A stretch of 64,000 bases of DNA from Paenibacillus tengchongensis (GTDB lineage Bacteria; Bacillota; Bacilli; Paenibacillales; Paenibacillaceae). Location of the stretch: contig NZ_WACP01000003.1 of assembly GCF_008973665.1 (NCBI RefSeq), forward strand, positions 248,001 to 312,000. Direction: 5' to 3'. Positions within the stretch are counted from its first letter, which is position 1. The number at the start of each line of letters is the position of its first letter. Position numbers and translations under genes: made by a program. This document shows, in pieces, positions 1 through 8,782 of the stretch. The notes below the pieces were generated by a model, which saw nothing but the letters and a program-made list of their open reading frames with translations, was not told the DNA's origin and did not search any database.

Positions 1-440
1 AACCGGCCCGACAGCTCCTCCAGTATCGCGCGGATCTGCGTACCGTCTTCTGCAAGCAGACGGTCGGCATTGCGGTACAGCTCGGCGATACGCTGCCTCG
101 TCCGCAGCTCAAAAGCCGTGAGCCGGTCGTGGTAGGCGGCGCTCTGCGAGGCGAAATACGTATGCAGCTTCTTGCGGGAAAGCTTCAGAATGTTCAGCTT
201 CTCATCCAGAATCTGCTCGGTAAGCGCAGCCCGCAGATCGGCGTTCTCCCGTCTCAGCCTGTCCCGCTGCGCCTGCGTCTCGGCCAGAGCCTGTTTATCC
301 TCCTCCGCACGCTTCTTGAGCGTTTCATTTTCGTGTACCAAATCGCTGTCTTCATAGGCTTTGACCAGCTCCTGGACTTCGGCCAGTAGGTCGTTCTGCT
401 GATTCTTGATCGACCTTAGACGCTCTTTGAATGGCTCCAT
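1..440 (-). CDS. Partial coiled-coil protein of unknown function
   Basis: An open frame begins at the ATG complementary to 438-440 and runs off the left edge of the window, so about 146 N-terminal residues are visible. A GGGGGAG ribosome site lies just upstream. The translation is rich in E, K, Q, R, L and A with heptad-like spacing and no signal peptide or membrane segment in the visible part, which fits a long cytoplasmic coiled coil. I do not recognise a family and give no function. The C-terminus is outside the window. Confidence 0.6.
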   Translation of the reverse strand, partial: MEPFKERLRSIKNQQNDLLAEVQELVKAYEDSDLVHENETLKKRAEEDKQALAETQAQRDRLRRENADLRAALTEQILDEKLNILKLSRKKLHTYFASQSAAYHDRLTAFELRTRQRIAELYRNADRLLAEDGTQIRAILEELSGR

Positions 441-618
441 AAAGCTCCCCCAGTGGCTTTTTATATATTGTTAATATTTACATTTTACTATAAACCTTCA
501 AACCGTAACTTCCTTTTTTTGTGCGGCAATTGGATGGGAAGACGGGGCAAAGAAGTTCTGGCTGCCCTGCTCCTGGCCGTGTTAGAATGATGGGAATATC
601 TGCTGGGAGATGAAGCCA

Positions 619-1176
619 ATGAAATTTGTAATGATATTCGGTCCGCAGGCTGTCGGAAAGATGACGGTAGGGCATGAACTGGAGAAGCTCACCGGGCTCA
701 AGCTGTTTCACAACCATATGACGATTGAATTGCTGGCTCCGCTGTTCGGCTTCAATCCGGAGATGTGGAGGCTGGTGAACAAATTCCGCCAGGATATTTT
801 TGAAACCGCCGCCGCAAGCGGGATGTACGGAATGATCTTTACATATGTGTGGGCATTCGATCTGCAGAGCGATTGGGATTATGTCGAACAGGTCTGTAAG
901 ATCATTGAGGACAACCATGGTGAAGTGTATTTTGTCGAGCTGGAAGCGGAGCTCGGGGAGAGAATTGAGCGGAACCGTACCCCGCACCGGCTTGAACACA
1001 AGCCGACCAAGCGGGATATTGCCAGATCCGAGGAGGACCTGAAGCAGACGATGGAGAAATACCGGCTAAACTCGCTTGAAGGGGAGATCCAAAGAGCGAA
1101 CTACCTCCAGATCAACAATACGGATTTGAGCGCTAGTGAAGTGGCGGAGCTCATTAAGAACAGATTCGATTTATAG
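619..1176 (+). CDS. P-loop NTPase, shikimate-kinase-like AAA protein
   Basis: About 185 residues. A Walker A loop (GPQAVGKMT) sits at the very N-terminus after a short beta strand (KFVMIFG), as in small nucleoside or shikimate kinase-like P-loop proteins. An HNH-like stretch (FHNHMTIE) follows, and there is a lid-like basic segment around ERNRTPHR. The ATG at 619 is preferred over an in-frame ATG at 610 because the GGGAG ribosome site at 605-609 abuts 610 but is well spaced for 619. It is monocistronic and ends before a strong terminator. The substrate cannot be told from sequence; many homologues are annotated only as AAA family ATPases. Confidence 0.75.
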   Translation: MKFVMIFGPQAVGKMTVGHELEKLTGLKLFHNHMTIELLAPLFGFNPEMWRLVNKFRQDIFETAAASGMYGMIFTYVWAFDLQSDWDYVEQVCKIIEDNHGEVYFVELEAELGERIERNRTPHRLEHKPTKRDIARSEEDLKQTMEKYRLNSLEGEIQRANYLQINNTDLSASEVAELIKNRFDL

Positions 1177-1193
1177 GGGCCTGCAGTTAAAAA

Positions 1194-1241
1194 AAGGGGA
1201 TGTTTCTTGCGCCGGTTAAAGGCGCAGGAGACATCCCCTTT
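1194..1241. terminator. Bidirectional intrinsic terminator
   Basis: A long inverted repeat pairs 1194-1213 with 1221-1240 around a 7-base loop, with a few bulges. Reading leftwards it ends in a run of T (complement of the A-run at 1189-1195), so it mainly serves the namA-like gene on the minus strand. It can also stop the P-loop gene. Confidence 0.8.
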
Positions 1242-1251
1242 GCTGCAAGGT

Positions 1252-2286
1252 TTAGCGCACGTATATGCCACGGGCATATTGTACAGGCGGCTCAACCTTG
1301 CGGGCAATGGTCTTGGCCGCATGCAGGGCCCAGTACGGGTCATCGAGCATGGCACGGCCCACCGCCACCAGGTCGGCGTCGCCGTTGGCCAGCACCGCCT
1401 CAGCCACATGGGCATCGTCAAGCTTGCCGACGGCAATGACAGGCACGTTCAGCGCTTCGCGGTACGCGCGCGCGAACGGCACCTGGTAAGCGGGGTGGTT
1501 GCCGGGCTTCACCGCTCCCGGAGGCGCCTCGCCGCCGCTGGAGACATGGAAGATATCGACACCGGCTTCTTTATAAGCCTTGGCAATCTCCAGCGAATGC
1601 TCCAGTCCGTAGCCGCCGTCCATATATTCGACAGCCGAGATGCGCATGATCAGCGGCATGCCTTCCGGCATGACGGAGCGGGCCGCCCGGATCACCTCGA
1701 CGCCAAAGCGGGAGAGGTCCTGCCCGTATTCATCCGTCCGGTTATTGATGGCCGGCGAGTGAAACTGGTGGATCAGATAGCCGTGGGCGCCGTGCAGCTC
1801 AATGACATCGACGCCTGCGGCTACGGCCCGGCGCACAGCTTCTCTGAATTTCACCACCATGTCTTTTGTTTCCTGCGTGGTCAGCGCTCTCGGCGGGTGG
1901 AGGCCTTCGTCTGCGGACGCTGTGAAATCCGATGCGCCTACAGGGTGCGCGGCATCCTCCGCTTTCCGCCCGGCGTGGGCGATTTGAATGCCGATTTTGG
2001 AGCCGTATTTGTGTACTTCCGAGATAATCCGCGCAAACGCCGGAACCTGCTCATCCGACCACAGGCCAAGGTCGCGGTTCGTGATCCGGCCGTCCGGCTC
2101 CACATCGGTCATCTCCATAATGATCAGACCGGCTCCGCCTACCGCGCGGGAGACGTAATGCACATAATGCCATTCGTTCGGAATACCGTCCTCCGCATCC
2201 ACCGAGTATTGGCACATGGGGGGCATCACAATTTTATTCTTCAGCTGCAGCCCGCTGAGGGTCACTGGAGTATCTAAATAAGCCAT
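1252..2286 (-). CDS. namA: NADPH dehydrogenase, old yellow enzyme family
   Basis: 344 residues, the full length of the YqjM/NamA class of FMN-dependent ene-reductases. These reduce activated C=C bonds of enals, enones and nitro compounds with NADPH. Family marks are visible: the N-terminal NKIVMPPMCQYS segment carrying the redox-tuning Cys, GIQIAHAGRKA, the HGAHGYLIHQF active-site His pair, and the C-terminal PVQYARG close to the conserved PVQYxRGW ending of YqjM. The enzyme is cytosolic. The start ATG has AAGGAG upstream, and a good promoter lies at 2335-2363. The gene is divergent from an AraC regulator, which may or may not control it. Confidence 0.9.
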   Translation of the reverse strand: MAYLDTPVTLSGLQLKNKIVMPPMCQYSVDAEDGIPNEWHYVHYVSRAVGGAGLIIMEMTDVEPDGRITNRDLGLWSDEQVPAFARIISEVHKYGSKIGIQIAHAGRKAEDAAHPVGASDFTASADEGLHPPRALTTQETKDMVVKFREAVRRAVAAGVDVIELHGAHGYLIHQFHSPAINNRTDEYGQDLSRFGVEVIRAARSVMPEGMPLIMRISAVEYMDGGYGLEHSLEIAKAYKEAGVDIFHVSSGGEAPPGAVKPGNHPAYQVPFARAYREALNVPVIAVGKLDDAHVAEAVLANGDADLVAVGRAMLDDPYWALHAAKTIARKVEPPVQYARGIYVR

Positions 2287-2334
2287 AATCGCTATCTCCT
2301 TGTCGTTAAATAGTTGTTGGTAAATCGTAAGTTA

Positions 2335-2363
2335 ATAATAAAAGGTATTACGGGCTTACACAA
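2335..2363 (-). promoter_or_regulatory. Sigma-A-type promoter for namA
   Basis: On the minus strand TTGTGT (complement of 2358-2363) is followed after 17 bases by TATTAT (complement of 2335-2340), about 50 bases before the namA start. Confidence 0.6.
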
Positions 2364-2403
2364 TCCAATATCTTGGTTTGTTGCAGCTCTAATGTTATAG
2401 ATC

Positions 2404-2433
2404 TTGCTTTTTGGGCCGGGGAGGCTCTATAGT
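2404..2433 (+). promoter_or_regulatory. Candidate promoter for the AraC gene
   Basis: TTGCTT at 2404-2409 and TATAGT at 2428-2433, spacing 18. It lies 42 bases before the AraC start. Confidence 0.5.
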
Positions 2434-2475
2434 AGCGGTAAATAGAAATCTGATTCAGAATAAGAGGGTGAAGCC

Positions 2476-3333
2476 TTGTCGACCATAGAAAAGACCTTGC
2501 CGGATGCGGGTCCCGTACTGGCCTACATCGGAAGAGCGGGCGGCAAGCCCGACTGGAAATTCCCTGCGCATCAGCATGAGGATGTCAGCGAAATTGTGTT
2601 TGTCTCCCATGGGGAAGGGGTCATCAAGATTAACGGCCAGCCGTTCGCCGTGCAAGCGGGCGATATGCTGATCTATAATCAGGGCATCATTCACGAGGAG
2701 TGCTCCTCGCCGATTTGTCCGCTGGATATGTACTATTGCGGGCTGGTCCACGCGGGGAATACAGGAAGCGGGCCGGAGCTGCTGATTCCCGCAGATGCCA
2801 GCCCTTATATCCGTACACGTGAGAAGGCTGAACATATCCGGTTTTTGTTCGATATGCTGTATGCCGAATCCGGGGAACAGGCGGAAGGATATGAGGCAGT
2901 CTGTTCCAGTCTTCTTGCCGCGCTGATTGGCTTGATCCGCAGGATGGCGGAATCTCAGGCTAAACCATGCAAGAAGGACCCCGACGCGCTTGCCGTTTCC
3001 CTTAAGGAGTATCTGGATGAGCATTATTTATGTCATCTCAGCCTGAACGATATCGCTGCATTTTTCCATATGAACGCCTACTATCTTGCGCATGTCTTTA
3101 AGAAAAAATACAATGATTCCCCCATCAACTACATGCTGCGCCGCAGAATGGGGGAGGCCAAACGCCTGCTGGTCAACACCGATATGAAGATCCGGGAGAT
3201 TGCTGATTTTCTCGGCTATGAGAACGCCAACTACTTCTCCATCCTGTTCACGAAGACAATGGGCGAATCGCCCACGCAATTTAAGCGCAGCGAGCGGAAA
3301 GTAAGAATTGACCTGCCGCAGCGGAGAAGTTAA
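2476..3333 (+). CDS. AraC family regulator with cupin sensor domain
   Basis: 285 residues starting at TTG, chosen because an AGAGGGTG ribosome site sits at 2463-2470. Residues about 20-90 form an AraC-type cupin (HQHEDVSEIV, HGEGVIKING, AGDMLIYNQGIIHEE). The last 100 residues hold the paired helix-turn-helix (LNDIAAFFHMNAYYLAHVFK; IREIADFLGYENANYFSILF). It would bind DNA and probably senses a sugar or similar small ligand through the cupin. It is divergent from namA; the target genes are not evident. Confidence 0.88.
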   Translation: MSTIEKTLPDAGPVLAYIGRAGGKPDWKFPAHQHEDVSEIVFVSHGEGVIKINGQPFAVQAGDMLIYNQGIIHEECSSPICPLDMYYCGLVHAGNTGSGPELLIPADASPYIRTREKAEHIRFLFDMLYAESGEQAEGYEAVCSSLLAALIGLIRRMAESQAKPCKKDPDALAVSLKEYLDEHYLCHLSLNDIAAFFHMNAYYLAHVFKKKYNDSPINYMLRRRMGEAKRLLVNTDMKIREIADFLGYENANYFSILFTKTMGESPTQFKRSERKVRIDLPQRRS

Positions 3334-3436
3334 CGGGTGGGGGAATGCAGAGTTTTGCATTGTAAGCTGACATGAATTGCGATATGATCGTATAGTTAGT
3401 AAACAGAGATGGGATTGGACATAGGATGTGAGGAAG

Positions 3437-3682
3437 ATGCGTTACTGGCGGAGTAGTAAACGGGGGAGAAGACGGACGGTATACATAAGAAGACGTTACG
3501 TGCAAGGCTGGAAAGAGCTGCGGGAAGCGTTCAGCATGTTAATGCTGTTGACTGCGCTGATGGGCTGGCCGGTATTTAGCGTCATCTTCTGGCTGAGCGG
3601 ACATAACGCACTTGGCCCGATCTCCTTGCTTCTGTCGCTCATCAGCGCAATGGTGCTGTACCGGGCATTGAACGACGACTGA
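3437..3682 (+). CDS. Small basic membrane protein, unknown
   Basis: About 81 residues. A very basic N-terminus (RYWRSSKRGRRR) is followed by two predicted membrane helices (about 30-48 and 55-72) and a short acidic end. An in-frame GTG at 3428 is an alternative start; AGGA at 3423-3426 is better spaced for the ATG at 3437. A strong terminator follows at 3702. No family is recognised. The positive-inside rule would place the N-terminus in the cytoplasm. Confidence 0.55.
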   Translation: MRYWRSSKRGRRRTVYIRRRYVQGWKELREAFSMLMLLTALMGWPVFSVIFWLSGHNALGPISLLLSLISAMVLYRALNDD

Positions 3683-3701
3683 ACAAGGAATCATTTGGTT
3701 T

Positions 3702-3725
3702 CCGCGCGCTGCGCGGTTTTTTTTT
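3702..3725 (+). terminator. Intrinsic terminator
   Basis: Perfect CCGCGC/GCGCGG stem with a 3-base loop, followed by nine T. It ends the small membrane protein gene. Confidence 0.85.
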
Positions 3726-3928
3726 GCAAAAAATAATTAATAAACTAACAGATTTGGCTGGAATCAAGCTGCTGAAACCGGTCTTTGCCGGTTGGCGGAG
3801 TGGAAAAACAGCATATTCAGTGTGTTAATATAGGGAAAAAATTTTAGTTTATTTTTACAAATGATCCACATTTAATCTCTTATTGATATTTATGAGGGAC
3901 TCATTTTTCTGATACTTCTGTCTTAAAA

Positions 3929-4031
3929 GTTACAAAAAGGTTACATTTGGGTTACGGTAATGCAAGGGAATAAAGACCTGTTTTTCATGTTCTTTCAGCT
4001 AACTTTCAGGAAATTTTCAGGAAAAATTCAG
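3929..4031 (+). promoter_or_regulatory. Two 11-bp-periodic direct-repeat arrays upstream of the GH3 gene
   Basis: GTTAC occurs at 3929, 3940 and 3951, and TTCAG at 3994, 4005, 4016 and 4027. Both arrays have an exact 11-bp period. Helically phased direct repeats like these are the usual operator form of OmpR/PhoB-family response regulators. They lie in the 632-base gap (3683-4314) before the secreted GH3 glucosidase. The cognate regulator is not identifiable here. Confidence 0.5.
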
Positions 4032-4054
4032 TTAAACAGGATATGGGCTTATTC

Positions 4055-4160
4055 CCGTTACCAGAAAATAACGGATGCAAAGAGCGGAAAACTGCGCTAC
4101 GGTTATACCCGGCAATTCACAAGCTGCCTGTGCCGAGCTTAGCAGCCGGCGCATCCAGAG
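4055..4160 (+). other. Possible structured leader ahead of the GH3 gene
   Basis: A CCGTTA/TAACGG palindrome spans about 4055-4074. GGATGC at 4073-4078 can pair with GCATCC at 4151-4156, enclosing smaller inverted repeats (AAGCT/AGCTT, GCTGC/GCAGC). It matches no riboswitch consensus I know. It could be a folded 5' untranslated region or just operator DNA. Confidence 0.25.
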
Positions 4161-4314
4161 GTGAAGCCTGCCTATACATATTCCAGTAATGAGAGATGGA
4201 AGGGGGAATCGCACACCGCGAATTGCCGCTCGAAGATGACTGCCAAGCAGCTGGAGAGACTGGAATGTGAGGACGGGCAATCAGAGAGAGACATCAGGAG
4301 GGATATCAGAACTT

Positions 4315-6957
4315 ATGACAATTTCGTTAAGAATTAACGCGGTGATCGCCACTGCGGCGCTAGGCCTATCCATACTGGCTCCGCTGCAGACGGCCGGAGC
4401 GTATAGTGCCAGCCCATGGCTGGACTCATCGCGTTCCCCGGAACAGCGGACGAAGCTGCTGCTGCAGCAAATGACGACGGAGGAAAAGGTAGATTTCGTC
4501 ACAGGCAACGTAAATAATTACTATGGCTTTTATAATGCATCGCTGGAACGGCTGGGGATTCCAGCATTGACGATGGCCGACGGGCCGACAGGCGTGCGTA
4601 TTGCCAATCCGGATATTCAGAATAAGAAATCTACCGCTTTCCCGACGCCGATCGCGCTGGCTGCAACCTGGGATACCAAGGCCGCAGCTCTTTACGGTGA
4701 TCTGATCGGAGAAGAAGCGTTCAATACAACTCATAATGTGCTTCTGGGACCGGGTCTCGACATTGCCCGCCTGCCATGGGGCTCACGCAACTTCGAGTCT
4801 CTCGGAGAGGATCCGCTGCTGCAGTCCAAGATGGGCGTGGCCTATATCAATGCTGTACAGAGCCATCCGGTCATGGCGACAGCCAAGCACTACCTGCTTA
4901 ATAACCAGGAGACAGAACGCTTCACGGTTGATTCCGAAGCCAGTGAACGGGCGATTATGGAGATCTACTCCCGACCTTTCGCAGCGGCGGTCAAGGATGC
5001 GGACCTCGCATCCGTCATGTGCTCATTCAACCAAATTAATGGTACTCCCGCCTGCGAGAGCGAGTTTGCTTTGACTGATGTGCTGAGAGACAAACTGAAC
5101 TTTAAGGGCTTTGTGATGAGCGATTACGGCGCCAATCTCAGTACAGCCAAATCGGCGCTGGCCGGGCTTGATCTTGAAACGCCGGGCGAGCCGTACGGCA
5201 AGTGGGGAGATCAGCTGCTGAACGCTGTGCAGAGCGGAGAGGTCAGTGAAGGGCAGCTTGACCTTATGGCTGGAAGAACGTTGACGCAGATGTTCGACAA
5301 AGGCCTGTTCGACAGCAAGCCGGTCAATGTCCAGATTCTGGCGGAGGAGCATGGCAAGGCGGCGCTTGACATTGCCGAGGACAGTCTGGTGCTGCTCCAG
5401 AATAAGGACAAGGCGCTGCCGCTGAATGAGGACAAGCTGAAGTCGATTGCCGTCATCGGTCCCGATGCCGACAACTACGCTACGGTCGGGGGAAGCTCCC
5501 TGGTGACTCCGACGTACACGGTCACCCCGCTGGATGCTATCCGTGACCGCGCCGGCAGCGGCGTTAAAGTCAGCTATGCACCCGGCACGGATCCGGTATC
5601 GACCGGCGATATTGTTAACGGTCCTTCCGCGATCCCATCCTCGGTTCTGACTCCTGCAGGAGACGGACAAGGCACCGGTCTTACCGGGGAATACTGGCCT
5701 AACAACAAAATGGAGGGCGAACCTACGCTCACCCGTACAGATGGCCAGGTCAATGTGAATCTCGGCTTTTATAACTTTGACGGACTGAATGGACAGTCCT
5801 CCAAGCTGCCGCAGACGCCGGGCAATCTGAACAGCATGATGTCTGCCCGCTGGAACGGTTACTTGACCGCTCCTAAGACAGGCGAATACAAGCTTAGCCT
5901 GACCAGTGTCGGCAACGGCAAGCTGTATCTGGACGGCAAGCTGCTGATCGACAGCGACGGAACGACGCTGAAGACGGAGAAGGCCGCTGTAACCCTGACC
6001 AAGGGCGAACGTCATGAGGTCAAAATCGAATACAAGACGTACTACAAGGAAGGTGCATCTACGGACTTCGGCGGTACGGTCCGGCTCGGCTGGGAGCCGC
6101 CGTCAGGTGCCGTTGATACCAAGATGCAGCAAGCTGTTAATCTGGCGAAGAAATCCGATGTCGCTATAGTTGTTGTCCGCACTTATGAAAGTGAAGGCTA
6201 CTTCGACCGTTCGGACCTCGATCTGCCCAATAATCAGGACCGCCTGATCTCCGAGGTGGCCGCTGCCAACCCGAATACGGTCGTGGTGTCCATGAGCGGA
6301 AGAGCGGTTGAGATGGACGGATGGCAGAACAAGGTCAAGTCGATCGTCCAGGCTTGGTACACCGGACAAGAGCAGGGCAACGCGATTGCGCGGGTGCTGT
6401 TCGGGGATGTGAACCCGTCCGGCAAGCTGCCGGTCACGTTCCCGGTCAACGAGGACAGCACGCCTGTATCGTCTGCTGAGCAATTCCCTGGAGTGAACGG
6501 CAAGGCCGAGTACAGCGAAGGCGTTATGGTTGGCTACCGTGGTTACGAGAATTCCGGAATCGAACCGGCGTTCGCTTTCGGACACGGCTTGTCCTACACA
6601 ACCTTTGACTACCGCAACGTTCATGCGAACGTAAGCGGCAAGGGCACGGGCCGCAAGATGACAGTATCCCTGAATCTGCGCAACACTGGTAAGGTTACCG
6701 GTGCAGAAGTGGTTCAGGTGTATGTCGGTCAGCTGCCGACCCAGGTTGCGACTGCACCGAAACAGCTGGCCGGATGGGCCAAGGTAGAGCTGAAGCCCGG
6801 CAAGCAGCAGCGCGTTCAGATCGAGCTGGATGCCACAGCGCTGTCCTACTGGGATGAGAAAGCCGGCAAGTGGGTAATGCCTTCCGGCAATGTGCCGATC
6901 TATGTCGGCAGCTCCTCGGAGGATATCCGCCTGAAGACCAGCCTGACGATTAAATAG
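4315..6957 (+). CDS. Secreted GH3 beta-glucosidase with inserted PA14 domain
   Basis: 880 residues. The ATG at 4315 follows AGGAGGGAT at 4296-4303 and begins a classical signal peptide (MTISLRINAVIATAALGL..., likely cut near GAYS-A). The GH3 N-domain carries KHYLLNNQE and the nucleophile motif GFVMSDYG (Asp270). The C-domain holds YESEGYFDR, containing the likely acid/base Glu (625 or 627). A PA14 carbohydrate-binding domain (about 450-590) interrupts it, as in known GH3-PA14 glucosidases, and a fibronectin-III-like domain (about 770-880) ends the protein. It would release terminal beta-glucose outside the cell. It is followed by a terminator, so the GH30 gene is probably a separate or read-through unit. 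Confidence 0.9.
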   Translation: MTISLRINAVIATAALGLSILAPLQTAGAYSASPWLDSSRSPEQRTKLLLQQMTTEEKVDFVTGNVNNYYGFYNASLERLGIPALTMADGPTGVRIANPDIQNKKSTAFPTPIALAATWDTKAAALYGDLIGEEAFNTTHNVLLGPGLDIARLPWGSRNFESLGEDPLLQSKMGVAYINAVQSHPVMATAKHYLLNNQETERFTVDSEASERAIMEIYSRPFAAAVKDADLASVMCSFNQINGTPACESEFALTDVLRDKLNFKGFVMSDYGANLSTAKSALAGLDLETPGEPYGKWGDQLLNAVQSGEVSEGQLDLMAGRTLTQMFDKGLFDSKPVNVQILAEEHGKAALDIAEDSLVLLQNKDKALPLNEDKLKSIAVIGPDADNYATVGGSSLVTPTYTVTPLDAIRDRAGSGVKVSYAPGTDPVSTGDIVNGPSAIPSSVLTPAGDGQGTGLTGEYWPNNKMEGEPTLTRTDGQVNVNLGFYNFDGLNGQSSKLPQTPGNLNSMMSARWNGYLTAPKTGEYKLSLTSVGNGKLYLDGKLLIDSDGTTLKTEKAAVTLTKGERHEVKIEYKTYYKEGASTDFGGTVRLGWEPPSGAVDTKMQQAVNLAKKSDVAIVVVRTYESEGYFDRSDLDLPNNQDRLISEVAAANPNTVVVSMSGRAVEMDGWQNKVKSIVQAWYTGQEQGNAIARVLFGDVNPSGKLPVTFPVNEDSTPVSSAEQFPGVNGKAEYSEGVMVGYRGYENSGIEPAFAFGHGLSYTTFDYRNVHANVSGKGTGRKMTVSLNLRNTGKVTGAEVVQVYVGQLPTQVATAPKQLAGWAKVELKPGKQQRVQIELDATALSYWDEKAGKWVMPSGNVPIYVGSSSEDIRLKTSLTIK

Positions 6958-6986
6958 AGAAGATATTATTGACGTAGATTCGCGGA

Positions 6987-7015
6987 GCCGGGGGTATAGC
7001 CCCCGGCTTCTTTTT
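6987..7015 (+). terminator. Intrinsic terminator after the GH3 gene
   Basis: GCCGGGGG/CCCCCGGC perfect 8-bp stem, 5-base loop, then TTCTTTTT. Confidence 0.85.
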
Positions 7016-7040
7016 AATAACACTAAGGAGGTATCAAGAC

Positions 7041-8591
7041 ATGCGCAAACGTAACCTGCTGCTGCCGATCGCAGCTGTAGCGGCTGTGCTGGCGGCCTGG
7101 GCCGCGGCCGAGTTCAACGGCTTCACCCGTGATCCGGGAAAGACGGAAGTGACAAAGCTGCCGCCGCTGCAAGTGAATGCCTGGGTAACCACGGCGGATC
7201 AATCCAGTCTGCTTGCGCCTCAGGACCCGTTCTTTTTCGGTGATTTACCTCTGAAGGACGGCGATTCAGGGGACACAGGCGGCGAACCGGCACCGTCTTC
7301 ATCAGATCTTTCCGTTATTATGGTAAATCCCGGCCGGGAGTACCAGACGATGGACGGTTTTGGCGCATCCGTTACCGGGTCTTCCGCCTTTCTGATCAAC
7401 AAGCGGTTGTCCGGCGAGCAGCGCGATGCCCTGGTAAAGGATCTGTTCACGCCGGAGGGCATCCGCCTGACCTTTGTCCGCCACTCTATTGGCGCTTCCG
7501 ACTTCTCGGTCGATGCAGAGGGGCATCCGGCAAGCTATACCTATGATGATTCTGAATCTGGAGAAGATTACGGGCTGGAGCAGTTCTCGGTAGCCCGAGA
7601 TGAGGATGTGACGAAGCTGCTGCAGCATATTATCGGCGTGAATGAATCGGTTAAGGTGATGGGGACCCCCTGGACCGCCCCGCGCTGGATGAAATACGGC
7701 GAGCAAATTTATAACGGATGGTATCTCAACTATACCGAGCCGCGCGTATATACCGCTTATGCGCAGTATTTAACGCGCTACATTCAGGCATATGAGGCAT
7801 TGGGGATTCCCGTCTATGCGATAACCGTGCAGAACGAGCCGGAATTCACGACGCCGGATTATCCCAGCATGAGCATGGGGGCGGCGGAGCAGGCCCGGTT
7901 CATCGGAGAATACCTGGGGCCAGAGTTCCGCGAGAACGGGATCACGTCCCGAATTGTGGCGTTCGACCATAATTGGGACATCGCTAAGAGCTATACGGAC
8001 AGTGTGCTGGCCGATGCACAAGCGAATGCGTACACCAGCGGCACGGCTTATCATTGCTATGCCGGCTCTCCGGAAGCGATGAGCGGGGTGCATGATGCTT
8101 ATCCGGACAAAGATATATATGTAACCGAGTGCAGCGGAGGGGCATGGAGCGAGGATTTCAGCGACAACCTGGGCTGGCTGATGACCAAGCTTATCATCGG
8201 CAGTCCTCGCAACTGGGCGAAGACCGTGCTGATGTGGAACCTGGCCCTCGATCCGGAAGGCGGGCCGGCTAACGGCGGATGTGCTGATTGCCGAGGGGTT
8301 GTGACGGTAGACGGCCAAGAAGAGGAAGGGTACTCCCGGAATGTGGAGTATTACGCCTTGGGGCATGCCAGCCGCTTCGTCGATCCCGGAGCGGTCCGCA
8401 TCGAATCGTCGCAGGGTGACGGGATTGAGAACGTCGCCTTCCGCAATCCGGATGGCTCGATTGTCCTGATTGCGTTCAATTCCATGAGCGAGAACCGGAC
8501 CTTCAAGGTGCAGTGGGGAGAGCGCAGGTTTACATTCACGCTCCCTTCCCGTTCGGCCGCAACCTTCAAATGGGGCCCGAGTGCTGAATGA
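7041..8591 (+). CDS. GH30 family glucosidase (glucosylceramidase/beta-1,6-glucanase type)
   Basis: 516 residues with AAGGAGG upstream. An N-terminal hydrophobic stretch (5-24) is a signal peptide or anchor with no lipobox. A Ser/Asp/Gly-rich linker (about 70-90) precedes the catalytic barrel. MDGFGASVTGSSA starts the GH30 fold; QNEPE carries the acid/base (Glu266) and VTECSGG the nucleophile (Glu363). The C-terminal beta domain (IVLIAFNSMS... to the end) is typical. The clan-A, GH30 subfamily-3-like look suggests action on beta-1,6- or beta-1,3-glucan, but the substrate is not proven. With the GH3 enzyme it forms an extracellular beta-glucan-degrading pair. Confidence 0.88.
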   Translation: MRKRNLLLPIAAVAAVLAAWAAAEFNGFTRDPGKTEVTKLPPLQVNAWVTTADQSSLLAPQDPFFFGDLPLKDGDSGDTGGEPAPSSSDLSVIMVNPGREYQTMDGFGASVTGSSAFLINKRLSGEQRDALVKDLFTPEGIRLTFVRHSIGASDFSVDAEGHPASYTYDDSESGEDYGLEQFSVARDEDVTKLLQHIIGVNESVKVMGTPWTAPRWMKYGEQIYNGWYLNYTEPRVYTAYAQYLTRYIQAYEALGIPVYAITVQNEPEFTTPDYPSMSMGAAEQARFIGEYLGPEFRENGITSRIVAFDHNWDIAKSYTDSVLADAQANAYTSGTAYHCYAGSPEAMSGVHDAYPDKDIYVTECSGGAWSEDFSDNLGWLMTKLIIGSPRNWAKTVLMWNLALDPEGGPANGGCADCRGVVTVDGQEEEGYSRNVEYYALGHASRFVDPGAVRIESSQGDGIENVAFRNPDGSIVLIAFNSMSENRTFKVQWGERRFTFTLPSRSAATFKWGPSAE

Positions 8592-8681
8592 CGAGGAAAG
8601 GATTGGCTGTCCGGCATATAACCACCTCTCTTTTTACTCAAGCATATTTACCGGAAAATCCGGCTTCCTCATGAAAAAAAG

Positions 8682-8743
8682 GTCAAAATTATACACGCTC
8701 CCGGCAAAAGTTCTCCCCATGCGGCCTGTCTCCATCCTATACG
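8682..8743 (+). promoter_or_regulatory. Candidate YesN-controlled promoter of the GH88 operon
   Basis: GTCAAAATT at 8682 and GGCAAAAGTT at 8703 form a direct repeat offset by 21 bp. TATACG (-10) at 8738 starts 36 bp after the second box. The same arrangement recurs at 15770 and 17702. There is no -35 consensus, as expected for an activated promoter. Confidence 0.5.
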
Positions 8744-8782
8744 ATTAGGCAAACAGCAGGCATTGTTAAGGGGGAATCAGAG

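Noticed and set aside
4073..4160. c-di-GMP (GEMM) riboswitch ahead of the GH3 gene
   Set aside because: GCAAAG is present but the other conserved GEMM blocks and the tetraloop-receptor pair are missing.
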